A stretch of 64,000 nt of DNA from JAWPMT01 sp965242775 (GTDB taxonomy: Bacteria; Bacteroidota; Bacteroidia; Cytophagales; Cyclobacteriaceae): assembly GCA_965242775.1 (NCBI GenBank), contig CBDETI010000013.1, forward strand, positions 62,001-126,000, read 5' to 3'. Shown here one piece after another: positions 8,902-17,388 of the stretch. Position 1 is the stretch's first letter. Each line of letters begins with the position of its first letter. The translations under genes and the position numbers were made by a program. The notes under the pieces were generated by a model. It worked only from the letters and a program-made list of their open reading frames with translations. It was not told the origin of the DNA and did no database searches.

Positions 8902-9129
8902 CTAAAAATGCTGCCAGAGGAGTCTTAGCGCGGCCAACACCGCCAATACAAAGAAAAAGCCCGCCAGAAACTTCAGCCAGGCAGCGTTTTTCTTGATCTC
9001 TGGATCATATTCGTCAGAAGTGATGTACCTGTGCAAATAGAGGCACCCAAGACCAGCCAGGGATAGGAATATCACGGGAATCCAGGGACCGTATTCAGCC
9101 AGCCAATTCATTTCTTGCGAGTTTCCCAA
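8902..9129 (-). CDS. Small two-helix membrane protein
   Basis: 75 residues with two predicted membrane helices (about 14-33 and 52-70) separated by a charged loop (RYITSDEYDPEIKKN). The start at 9129 lies 3 bases after the gluconokinase stop, so the two genes should be co-transcribed. I do not recognise the family. An alternative start is the methionine at residue 7. Coding is supported by the orderly helix-loop-helix layout and tight spacing rather than by homology. Confidence 0.6.
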   Translation of the reverse strand: MGNSQEMNWLAEYGPWIPVIFLSLAGLGCLYLHRYITSDEYDPEIKKNAAWLKFLAGFFFVLAVLAALRLLWQHF

Positions 9130-9132
9130 AAG

Positions 9133-9627
9133 TCAAACTTTTAGTTGGGGTAGTATTTGCGTTATTATATCCTCCGGCGATGCGGAAACATCAATCGTAA
9201 TGGCATTAGCAGGTCTTTCTAAGGTGGCCAATTGAGATTCCAGGAGATCTTTTGGCATGAAATGCCCTTTCCGGTTACTCATTCTTGCTAGCAAGAGGTC
9301 GAATGATCCATCAAGAAACACCCAGGAAATTGATGCCGTGTCTGATCCCGATAATGTTTGCCGATATTTTTCTTTCAGTGCCGAGCAGGCTAGAATGGCC
9401 CCGCCACCCTTTCTCCAGTCAGCGATGTTCTGTGCCAACAATTGAAGCCATGGCGCTCTGTCTTGATCATCAAGCGGTTGGCCCGCTTGCATTTTCTCGA
9501 TGTTCCGCTTGGGGTGGAAGTCGTCCGCATCGAAAAAGGGCAATTTGGTACGATTGGATAATAGTTTACCTACAGTGGTTTTTCCAGTACCACTTACGCC
9601 CATCACGACGATGATCTTGCCAGTCAT
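9133..9627 (-). CDS. gntK: Gluconokinase
   Basis: 164 residues, the usual length for the GntK family. It carries the Walker A loop GVSGTGKTT (10-18), the substrate-region sequence DADDFHP, and the LDDQDRAPWL and CSALKEKYR motifs typical of bacterial gluconokinases. It phosphorylates D-gluconate to 6-phosphogluconate, feeding the pentose phosphate or Entner-Doudoroff routes. No gluconate transporter or dehydrogenase lies beside it. A small membrane protein gene follows 3 bases downstream in the same direction. Confidence 0.93.
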   Translation of the reverse strand: MTGKIIVVMGVSGTGKTTVGKLLSNRTKLPFFDADDFHPKRNIEKMQAGQPLDDQDRAPWLQLLAQNIADWRKGGGAILACSALKEKYRQTLSGSDTASISWVFLDGSFDLLLARMSNRKGHFMPKDLLESQLATLERPANAITIDVSASPEDIITQILPQLKV

Positions 9628-9918
9628 AAGTCGACTTTTAGTTTTCCTGTGGCCAAGTTAAAACCCTTTTTCCTTAGTTGTGCCTTGCGCTTTTAATCAG
9701 CTGAGGCAATTGTTGCGCACATGCAGCACAAATGAGTACTTTCCGAAAGCATCGAAATTTGATGGTGACCGAATTTCACTTATGGAGCCACATGACCGGA
9801 TGAAAACCTCAATGGATTGAGCAGCTAAACTATCTTGCTGACTGGAAGATTATAATGTTCAAAGCCACTAATTTCGAACCGACTTTCGGGTAATTGGGTT
9901 AATCTGTCCGTACGGGTT

Positions 9919-10971
9919 ATGACATTTTTCTTCTATCTGCCTTTTTTACTTGGATTTGTGGTCGTCGGGGTTTACGGTGAGCGCAAGATATCGGCTTTCA
10001 TTCAAAACCGTTTGGGCCCGATGGAGGTGGGTCCGAAGGGTATTCTCCAGACCATCGCCGATTTATTAAAAATGTTGCAGAAAGAGGATATTGTGCCGCT
10101 AAAGGCAGATAGGATATTATTCTTACTGGCACCCTTGATTGTTTTTGCTGCGGTATTCCTGGGTTATTCAGTATTGCCCCTCAGTGAGCAATTGCCCGGA
10201 AGTGGTGTTGCCACGGGTGTATTGTTTCTTCTGGCTATTGTTTCTCTCGATGTATTGGGTGTGTTGCTGGCTGGATGGGGGTCTAATAATAAGTTTTCAC
10301 TGTACGGCGCCATGAGGTCGGTGGCACAAATTATTTCTTACGAGATCCCTATGGGGCTCAGCGTCCTTTGCGTTGTGATGATTTGCCAATCCATGGATTT
10401 GCAGGAAATGACCTTACAGCAAGGTATAGGTCATGAAAATTTTCTGTTTGGTATTTCGAGTTTGGGGGTGGATGTTTCGGCGATTGGCGGATTTGTAACA
10501 TGGAATATCTTTCGGGCGCCAGTGCTTTTGCCCGTTCTCCTGATTTTTTTCATTTCCGGGTTGGCGGAGGCCAACAGGGCCCCCTTCGATCTTCCGGAAT
10601 CAGAGTCAGAGGTTATTGCTGGTTATCACACAGAATACTCTGGGTTTCGATTTGGGATTTTCATGTTAGCAGAATATGGTATGATGCTACTCATATCTTT
10701 TCTAACGGTCTTTCTATTCTTTGGTGGCTGGCAGTCGCCCTTGCCCAATGTTTTTGGCTTGAACCTTGGGATAGCTACAACAGGACCGATCTGGGGTGTT
10801 ATTTGGCTGGTCACCAAAACGATGGTTGTCGTTTTCATTCAAATGTGGATTCGATGGACAGTTCCAAGGCTGAGAGTAGATCAATTGATGGTCATGTCCT
10901 GGAAGTACCTCACACCAGCTGCATTAATTCTTGTATTCCTATGTAGTATGTGGAGATTATGGGTAATGTAA
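9919..10971 (+). CDS. nuoH: NADH-quinone oxidoreductase subunit H
   Basis: 350 residues with about eight or nine membrane helices. Family signatures include the N-terminal GERKISAFIQNRLGP, an amphipathic stretch with ADLLKMLQKEDI, and the conserved acidic loop EANRAPFDLPESESE. NuoH sits where the quinone-reducing peripheral arm meets the membrane arm of complex I and lines part of the quinone tunnel. It is the first gene of the local nuoHIJKLMN operon, preceded by a 291-base gap where the operon promoter should lie. The genes nuoA-G are not upstream; a divergent gluconokinase gene is there instead. Confidence 0.97.
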   Translation: MTFFFYLPFLLGFVVVGVYGERKISAFIQNRLGPMEVGPKGILQTIADLLKMLQKEDIVPLKADRILFLLAPLIVFAAVFLGYSVLPLSEQLPGSGVATGVLFLLAIVSLDVLGVLLAGWGSNNKFSLYGAMRSVAQIISYEIPMGLSVLCVVMICQSMDLQEMTLQQGIGHENFLFGISSLGVDVSAIGGFVTWNIFRAPVLLPVLLIFFISGLAEANRAPFDLPESESEVIAGYHTEYSGFRFGIFMLAEYGMMLLISFLTVFLFFGGWQSPLPNVFGLNLGIATTGPIWGVIWLVTKTMVVVFIQMWIRWTVPRLRVDQLMVMSWKYLTPAALILVFLCSMWRLWVM

Positions 10972-10982
10972 ATTTGTAAAGG

Positions 10983-11663
10983 ATGGAATATTTGCAGCGC
11001 ATAGGATCGGCCGGAGCGACCATGATGGCGGGATTGCGACTGACACTCAAGCACTTGTTTGAGGTGAGGCAACGTCGAAAACCCTTGAGCATCGAGGATC
11101 CCCGGTATTTCGATACTAAAGAAGGTACTGTCACCCTACAGTATCCTTTTGAGTCATTTCCGGTTCCAGATAATGGTCGATATCGACTACACAACGAAAT
11201 TGACGATTGTATAGTCTGTGACAAATGTGCCAAGGTATGTCCAGTGGATTGTATCGATATTGAACCAATCAGAGCGGTTGAGGATATGGGCACCACCTCG
11301 GATGGCACCCCAAAAAGAATTCATGCGGCCAAATTTGACATAGACATGGCGAAGTGCTGTTTCTGTGGGCTATGTACTACGGTGTGCCCAACGGAGTGTC
11401 TAACGATGACCAAGGTATATGACTTTAGTGAGTTTGATGTGGAGGCTCACAACTATGCTTTTGCTACCATGACCCCTCTCGAAATCCTGGAAAAAAAACA
11501 AGCACTCGAACATCACCAACAGTCAAAGCAAATGGCGCAGACGAAAACGGCGGCCGGTTCAGGCACTGGCACCAACAAGCCCAAAGTAAAGGTCCCCGCC
11601 AGTGCCAAGCCTAAATTTGTGCCTAAACCCAGGCCACCTAAGAAACCAGATACGGACTCATGA
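10983..11663 (+). CDS. nuoI: NADH-quinone oxidoreductase subunit I (2x[4Fe-4S])
   Basis: 226 residues. Two ferredoxin-type clusters are visible: Cys76, 79, 82, 86 (CIVCDKCAKVC) and Cys125, 128, 131, 135 (CCFCGLCTTVC). NuoI carries the N6a and N6b clusters passing electrons toward the quinone site. The start follows nuoH by 11 bases. The last ~50 residues form a Lys/Pro/Ala-rich, probably disordered tail (PKVKVPASAKPKF...) that is longer than the common bacterial NuoI. The stop overlaps the nuoJ start by 4 bases. Confidence 0.97.
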   Translation: MEYLQRIGSAGATMMAGLRLTLKHLFEVRQRRKPLSIEDPRYFDTKEGTVTLQYPFESFPVPDNGRYRLHNEIDDCIVCDKCAKVCPVDCIDIEPIRAVEDMGTTSDGTPKRIHAAKFDIDMAKCCFCGLCTTVCPTECLTMTKVYDFSEFDVEAHNYAFATMTPLEILEKKQALEHHQQSKQMAQTKTAAGSGTGTNKPKVKVPASAKPKFVPKPRPPKKPDTDS

Positions 11664-12172
11664 CCTTTGAGGAAGGCATATTAGTATTTTTTGGCCTAAC
11701 GTCAATTTTGGCAGCTGCGGGTATCGTCCTGGTCAAAGATGTGATCAGAGCGGCAGTATTGTTGGTTGTTGTGTTGTTGAGCCTTGCGGCAATCTATGCC
11801 TTGTTGAAAGCTGATTTGTTGGCGGTGGTTCAGGTATTGGTATATGCTGGAGGCATTGTGGTGTTATTGGCATTTGGTATTATGCTTACCAAGCGTGCGA
11901 AGACTGGTAAACTTCTGAGTGGTAGGCAATTGGTTTTACCAGCGACCCTGGTAGCGGGATTCTTCTTGTTTTTACTAGTCAAAATGTTGGTAAATCTGAA
12001 TATAATTCAAACCCCTCCCAAGGCGTTTGCTTACACTATTTCGGAAATTGGCATTGCTTTCATGACCGAATACCTTCTGGCCTTTGAATTGATTGCCTTT
12101 ATTCTTTTGGTCGTTCTTGTGGGGGCAACCTTTATCGCTCAAAAAAGTGCTGATATCGATGGTAATGACTGA
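11660..12172 (+). CDS. nuoJ: NADH-quinone oxidoreductase subunit J
   Basis: 170 residues with five hydrophobic helices. It contains the conserved NuoJ/ND6 helix with the pi-bulge region (VQVLVYAGGIVVLLAFGIML). It belongs to the proton-pathway part of the membrane arm next to NuoK and NuoA. Its start overlaps the nuoI stop by 4 bases, and its own stop overlaps the nuoK start by 8 bases, which suggests translational coupling through the operon. Confidence 0.96.
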   Translation: MTFEEGILVFFGLTSILAAAGIVLVKDVIRAAVLLVVVLLSLAAIYALLKADLLAVVQVLVYAGGIVVLLAFGIMLTKRAKTGKLLSGRQLVLPATLVAGFFLFLLVKMLVNLNIIQTPPKAFAYTISEIGIAFMTEYLLAFELIAFILLVVLVGATFIAQKSADIDGND

Positions 12173-12461
12173 AATTGGGTTGTACATAGCCGCAGCGCTT
12201 TTTGCCATCGGATTATTCGTTATAATAGCTAAGCGAAACCTGATTTTTGTACTGATCGGGGCCGAATTGATTCTCAATGCGGCTAACCTTAATCTGGTGG
12301 TCTTCTCCAGGCAAACAGGCGATGGCGCCGGCCAAGTATTTGCCCTTTTCACCATTGTGATAGCAGCAGCCGAAATTGGAGTGGCCCTGGCGTTGCTTCT
12401 TCATATCGTAAAATATTTTAAGGCCTCTGACCTGGATAAGCTAAATCAATTGGGACATTGA
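12165..12461 (+). CDS. nuoK: NADH-quinone oxidoreductase subunit K
   Basis: 98 residues from ATG 12165, the expected length for NuoK. Three helices are visible with the two conserved buried glutamates, in GAELILNAANLNLV and in AAAEIGVALALLL, that take part in proton transfer. A longer open frame reaches back to 12093, but the extra residues lie inside nuoJ and do not match the family start, so the internal ATG (MTEIGLY) is chosen. The 3' end TTGA also contains the nuoL start. Confidence 0.95.
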   Translation: MTEIGLYIAAALFAIGLFVIIAKRNLIFVLIGAELILNAANLNLVVFSRQTGDGAGQVFALFTIVIAAAEIGVALALLLHIVKYFKASDLDKLNQLGH

Positions 12462-14350
12462 CAACCTTTAGCATCTATATCCTCGCGCTGATCCTTCCTG
12501 CCTTTTGTGGGTTGACGATTTACCTCGTGAAAAGGAGGTATTTCATTTTACCGGCGGTGAGCCTATTTCTACTGACGGGAATTATCCTGGTCACGTATAG
12601 TCTTTTTGCCCTGGAGCCAGCAAAGGTTGCCTGGGAGTGGTTACCGAACCTCGACTTTGCGTGGAATATTGACCGGCTGGCGGTGATATTAGTCGCCCTG
12701 GTTCTGTTGATATCGATGCTGGTTCACATTTTTTCCTTTTCGTATATGGAACGCGAACCAGGCGTCTTTCGATACTATCTCAAACTTGGCCTTTTTACTT
12801 CTGCCATGATTGGACTGTTAGGCGCTGATCATCTGTTGCTGTTATTCCTCTTCTGGGAGCTGGTCGGTTTTTTCTCGTACCTGTTGATCGGTTTTTGGTT
12901 TTCTGATAAGAAAAAGGCCAGTGCTGCCAGAAATGCGTTCATCACGAATCGAGTGGCGGACGTTTGCCTCCTTGGTGGGATTTTCTTTTTGGGGCTAGGT
13001 GCAGACACATTTCTGATTTCATCTATCTCCGCGACGGAAAATACCTGGACTATTATCGGTTCAGTGGGGCTTTTGTTAGGGGCGATGGGTAAATCTGCTC
13101 AATTTCCTTTTCACACCTGGTTGCCTCATGCCATGGCGGGGCCTACGCCGGTTTCTGCCCTGATCCACGCGGCTACTATGGTAGCTGCCGGTGTTTACTT
13201 ACTTGTCAGGATGGGTGCTGCATTTCCTGAAGAAGTCCGGATTCTCACAGCAATTGTAGGTGCTGTTACCGCGTTAATGGCGGCATTTTTCGCCATGACT
13301 CAATTTGATATAAAGAAAGTGCTTGCGTATTCCACGATCTCACAACTGGGCTATATGGTCATGGCCATCGGCGTGGGTGCCCGGGAAATGGCCTTCTTTC
13401 ACCTATGGACACACGCATTTTTCAAGGCCGGACTATTTCTTGCAGCTGGAGCTGTTATTCACTATTTCCATCACCAGAAGAATGTTCCGGATCCTCAGGA
13501 CATGAGATCCATGGGCGGTTTACGAAAGGCAATGCCTTGGACCTACTGGTGTTATACTGTTTGTATGGCTTCGCTAATCGGGCTGCCGTTTTTTACAGGA
13601 TTCCTTTCGAAAGATGGTATCCTGGTAGCGGCGGTGAATTGGTCGCTGGATGGCGGAGCGGCCGTCCGGCTGGTCATCCCTGCGGTAGCCTTTTTTACTG
13701 TTTTTCTCACCGCGTATTACATGGTCAGACAATGGAAAATGGTGTTTTATGGAACAAAGAGTGCAGATAGAAGTCCCGAAACCTGGATACAGTTGGTCCC
13801 ACTTTTGACGCTTGCGTTAGCATCGGTTTGGTTTTGGTACGCAGTTAACCCATTTGGGCACGAATATTTTTTGTTGGATTGGGTGTTTGGTGGTATGGCT
13901 TGGTCAGCCAAGCATGCATCCCTGGTAATGACATTCTCTCTATTGCTGGCGGCCGCTGGTGTGTGGAGTGGCTGGAAACAGTCTCACGCTTTAAACCACC
14001 GTGCAGATCGTGTCTGGTTATTATCCCATCATGGCATGTATCTGGACCAATTCTATCAACTTGTAGTGGTGACTCCTTATAACCGATTGAGCGCTTTTTG
14101 CCAAAAATTAGATAGACAGGTGATTGATTCCAGTCTGCATATGGCGGCTAGGTCTACGGTGGTTTTGTCAAAGCTTGTGCAGTTTGTCGATAAGCACTTA
14201 TTGGATGGCTTGGTTAACTTCACCGCTTACTTCGCAGGACTCGTGGGTGGGCTCCTCAAAAAGCAGCAATCTTACAATTTGCAGATGCAATTGATCTGGA
14301 TGTTTTTGTCAGTGATACTGATCTTGTGGTTTCTTTTGAATGAAATGTGA
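12458..14350 (+). CDS. nuoL: NADH-quinone oxidoreductase subunit L
   Basis: 630 residues, antiporter-like proton pump subunit at the far end of the membrane arm. Visible signatures include the WELVGFFSYLLIGFW helix, LPHAMAGPTPVSALIHAATMVAAGVYLL, and DIKKVLAYSTISQLGYM, with the conserved Lys/His/Glu chain. The C-terminal part holds the long lateral helix and a terminal membrane helix (MQLIWMFLSVILILWFLL). Translation appears to start at TTG 12458, which overlaps the nuoK stop as TTGA; no ATG lies near the conserved beginning. Confidence 0.96.
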   Translation: MTTFSIYILALILPAFCGLTIYLVKRRYFILPAVSLFLLTGIILVTYSLFALEPAKVAWEWLPNLDFAWNIDRLAVILVALVLLISMLVHIFSFSYMEREPGVFRYYLKLGLFTSAMIGLLGADHLLLLFLFWELVGFFSYLLIGFWFSDKKKASAARNAFITNRVADVCLLGGIFFLGLGADTFLISSISATENTWTIIGSVGLLLGAMGKSAQFPFHTWLPHAMAGPTPVSALIHAATMVAAGVYLLVRMGAAFPEEVRILTAIVGAVTALMAAFFAMTQFDIKKVLAYSTISQLGYMVMAIGVGAREMAFFHLWTHAFFKAGLFLAAGAVIHYFHHQKNVPDPQDMRSMGGLRKAMPWTYWCYTVCMASLIGLPFFTGFLSKDGILVAAVNWSLDGGAAVRLVIPAVAFFTVFLTAYYMVRQWKMVFYGTKSADRSPETWIQLVPLLTLALASVWFWYAVNPFGHEYFLLDWVFGGMAWSAKHASLVMTFSLLLAAAGVWSGWKQSHALNHRADRVWLLSHHGMYLDQFYQLVVVTPYNRLSAFCQKLDRQVIDSSLHMAARSTVVLSKLVQFVDKHLLDGLVNFTAYFAGLVGGLLKKQQSYNLQMQLIWMFLSVILILWFLLNEM

Positions 14351-15951
14351 TGACAGGAAATTTGCTCACATACATCACTTTTGTACCGGTAATTGCAATT
14401 TTTATTGTATTGGTATTACCCAAGGATCGCCATAACATGGTGAAGTGGGTCACGCTGGGTGCTACGTTGATACAATTGCTTCTTGCAATTTCAATCCTGC
14501 TGAAATTTGACCGTGCGGCCGGTACCAGCCTGAGAGATTCATTCCAGCTTGTAGAAAAGGCTACCTGGTTTGAGATGTCTCTCGCCTCCTTCGGAAATTT
14601 TCGTGTGGAGTATTTCCTGGGAATAGATGGTATCAGCATGCCGCTGGTGGCTCTTTCGGCCTTGTTGCTGGTCATTGGGGTCATAAGTTCATGGAAAGTT
14701 GCCAAGCAGGTCAAAGGCTACTTCATTCTGTATTTACTCCTTTCCACTTCAATTATTGGCTGCTTTTTGGCCCTTGATTTCTTTTTGTTTTACTTGTTTT
14801 TCGAGCTGATGCTTTTGCCAATGTTTTTTCTCATTGGCATCTGGGGCGGTAAAAGAAGATCTTATGCTTCCATAAAATTTTTCATTTACACATTGGTGGG
14901 CTCCTTGCTGATTTTGATGGTGATGATTGCATTGTACATATCCGTCAGGGATGGACAGCAATTCCACACATTCAACCTCCTGATGATGATGGATACCAGC
15001 AATTTTGACATGACAGGTCCATTGCATCCCTCAAGCCTCGTGCGATGGTGGGGCCTGCATTTGCGTGAGGTAGCTTTTCTCGGGTTGGTGATTGGGTTTG
15101 CCATTAAGTTACCGGTGGTGCCAGTACACACCTGGCTACCAGACGCCCATGTGGAGGCGCCTACCGCTATTTCCGTAATTCTTGCCGGGCTGCTTCTGAA
15201 AGTAGGAGGGTATTCGTTGGTTCGGATTGCCTATTCTATTTTTCCTGATGCAGCACTTGAATATGGCTATTTGCTGGCGATTTTCGGAGTGCTCTCAATT
15301 ATTTATGGAGGTCTCAATGCCTTGGCTCAATCGGATTTTAAGAGACTTGTCGCTTATAGCTCGGTCTCCCATATGGGGTTTGTGCTGTTGGGATTAGCTG
15401 TTTTGACCAATGAGGGGGTCATGGGCTCCTTATTTCATATGATCTCGCATGGCCTGATCTCCGGGGCACTATTCTTAATTGTAGGCGTGCTGTACGACCG
15501 TACCTCCGACCGAAATATTCAAAACTTCAGTGGATTGGCTACAAAACTCCCTGTCTATACGACCGTGACCGTGATCGTATTCTTTGCCTCTTTAGGGCTG
15601 CCTGGTCTCTCTGGTTTTGTTGGGGAGGTGCTGGTCCTGATGGGGATCTTTGCAGCGACAAAATCGGACAGCATACCGGTTTGGATTGCGGTGCTGGCGA
15701 CCGGTGGTATCATCGTTTCCGCCATTTATTACTTGTGGACCTTGCAAAGAATGTTTTTTGGTCAGTACTGGGTGCGAAAAGAAGCCTGGGAACCACATAT
15801 GTCAGACATGGACAAAAGGGAGTTGATCATGCTTTTGCCTTTGGTGGTGCTCATTGTCATCTTGGGTGTTTGGCCCAAAGCAGTGGTGGGGTTCTCTGAA
15901 GCTTCTATCAACCACTTTATGAATCACATCCACTCGTTTTCAGGAAAATGA
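14350..15951 (+). CDS. nuoM: NADH-quinone oxidoreductase subunit M
   Basis: 533 residues with about 14 helices. Signatures include the conserved glutamate helix LFYLFFELMLLPMFFLIGIWGG, the LPDAHVEAPTAISVILAGLLLKVGGY segment, and SDFKRLVAYSSVSHMGFVLLG. It is the middle antiporter-like proton pump of complex I. ATG 14350 overlaps the nuoL stop by one base (TGATG); a GTG at 14347 is an alternative start one codon upstream. The stop overlaps nuoN by 4 bases. Confidence 0.96.
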   Translation: MTGNLLTYITFVPVIAIFIVLVLPKDRHNMVKWVTLGATLIQLLLAISILLKFDRAAGTSLRDSFQLVEKATWFEMSLASFGNFRVEYFLGIDGISMPLVALSALLLVIGVISSWKVAKQVKGYFILYLLLSTSIIGCFLALDFFLFYLFFELMLLPMFFLIGIWGGKRRSYASIKFFIYTLVGSLLILMVMIALYISVRDGQQFHTFNLLMMMDTSNFDMTGPLHPSSLVRWWGLHLREVAFLGLVIGFAIKLPVVPVHTWLPDAHVEAPTAISVILAGLLLKVGGYSLVRIAYSIFPDAALEYGYLLAIFGVLSIIYGGLNALAQSDFKRLVAYSSVSHMGFVLLGLAVLTNEGVMGSLFHMISHGLISGALFLIVGVLYDRTSDRNIQNFSGLATKLPVYTTVTVIVFFASLGLPGLSGFVGEVLVLMGIFAATKSDSIPVWIAVLATGGIIVSAIYYLWTLQRMFFGQYWVRKEAWEPHMSDMDKRELIMLLPLVVLIVILGVWPKAVVGFSEASINHFMNHIHSFSGK

Positions 15952-17375
15952 ATAGTTCAATCACGGTTGAACAACTGCTGCAAGCCAATTTCGAAGATCT
16001 AGGTGAGATCAGGTTTTTGGTTATGCTCTTAGCTGGTGCTGTTCTCCTGCTGTTGGTTGGCCTGTTTACTGAGCGGAAATGGCTCCTGGTTGCAACTTAC
16101 TTAGCTGCCTTGTTGATTTCGGCATCACAAATATCATTAGAGCCCGCAGTGGCTTTTCAAGGTCAATTGCACCTTGATCCGTTCAAGGCGATGGTACAGG
16201 GAGTATCACTGATTGTCGCGTCTTTGTTGGTGATTTTCCCCGACTTTTGGAAACGACCTTTTGAGTATTATTTCCTACTAGTGGCGCTGCTAGTTGGCAG
16301 CTTGCTCATGACCATGGCTCATCATCTGCTGATCATTTACCTGGCGGTGGAACTAACCTCCCTGGCCAGCTATTTACTGGTCTCATTCAGATTCGACAAG
16401 AAGGGCTTGGAAGGTGCCTGGAAGTATTTAATTACAGGCCTTGTGAGTTCTGCATTGATGATTTATGGAATATCCATTCTTTATGGTAGTCATCAGACCT
16501 TTTTGTTAGATGGCATGACATTGGGATCTACTCCGGAACTGATGGCTGGTTTTCTTCTGATAGTCGGGCTTCTGTTCAAGGTTTCGGTGTTTCCCTTGCA
16601 TATTTGGGTGCCGTCCACCTATCAGTCGGCGCCTACGGAACTCGTTGCGTTGCTTTCAATTGTGCCAAAGGTTTGCGGATTTCTATTGCTGGGCGAGGTG
16701 GTTCAGAGTTTTGAGAATGAATTGGTGTACGACCTAATGATCGGAGCGGCGCTGATCACCTTATTGATCTCCTCGTTGATGGCACTTTCACAGGTTGAAA
16801 CCAAGCGGCTAGTGGCCTACGGAGCCTTGGCCCATTCCGGTTTCTTGTTGCCGCTTGTCGCTGTACCTACTACTGCCAGCGAGACCACTTTTTTCTATTA
16901 CGTCGTTATTTATGCGATCATGAGCCTGGCAATTTTTCACTTTATCGCCATACACGAAAAAAACGGCCAATTGCCATTGGAGGATTTGAATGGTTTTGGT
17001 CGCGATCATGGATTGCTTGGTGCTTGTGGAGTGGTCATGATTATCGCGCTTGTGGGTTTGCCCCCGACGGCTGGATTTTCGATCAAATTGGCTTTGTTTT
17101 CTGAAATATGGGCTGCTTACAACCAGGGCCAAAATCCAGTTCTGCTAGCTTATTTCGTCATTGGGATACTTTCAACCGCCCTGGCCCTGTTTTACTATCT
17201 CCGTGTGCCCTACCATTATTTTTTCCGTGTAGGGCAAGCGACAAATGGGGCAACTCCCGTCCACATCGGCAGATTGCAGCTACTCATATCAACTTTTTTG
17301 GCCTTGGCACTGTTGTGGTTTTTCATTGAACCTCAGATTTTCAATAACTTTGTGGTAACAATTTCAAAACGATGA
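15948..17375 (+). CDS. nuoN: NADH-quinone oxidoreductase subunit N
   Basis: 475 residues, the third antiporter-like subunit. Signatures include LAVELTSLASYLLVSFR with the conserved glutamate, the VFPLHIWVPSTYQSAPTELVALLS segment and the ETKRLVAYGALAHSGFLL helix. It overlaps nuoM by 4 bases (ATGA) and is the last gene of the local complex I operon. The PurF-like gene begins 13 bases downstream on the same strand and may receive read-through transcription. Confidence 0.96.
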   Translation: MNSSITVEQLLQANFEDLGEIRFLVMLLAGAVLLLLVGLFTERKWLLVATYLAALLISASQISLEPAVAFQGQLHLDPFKAMVQGVSLIVASLLVIFPDFWKRPFEYYFLLVALLVGSLLMTMAHHLLIIYLAVELTSLASYLLVSFRFDKKGLEGAWKYLITGLVSSALMIYGISILYGSHQTFLLDGMTLGSTPELMAGFLLIVGLLFKVSVFPLHIWVPSTYQSAPTELVALLSIVPKVCGFLLLGEVVQSFENELVYDLMIGAALITLLISSLMALSQVETKRLVAYGALAHSGFLLPLVAVPTTASETTFFYYVVIYAIMSLAIFHFIAIHEKNGQLPLEDLNGFGRDHGLLGACGVVMIIALVGLPPTAGFSIKLALFSEIWAAYNQGQNPVLLAYFVIGILSTALALFYYLRVPYHYFFRVGQATNGATPVHIGRLQLLISTFLALALLWFFIEPQIFNNFVVTISKR

Positions 17376-17388
17376 GCCCCTTCCAATC

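Noticed and set aside
9628..9918. tRNA or small RNA gene before nuoH
   Set aside because: No cloverleaf or conserved RNA block was seen in the 291-base gap.
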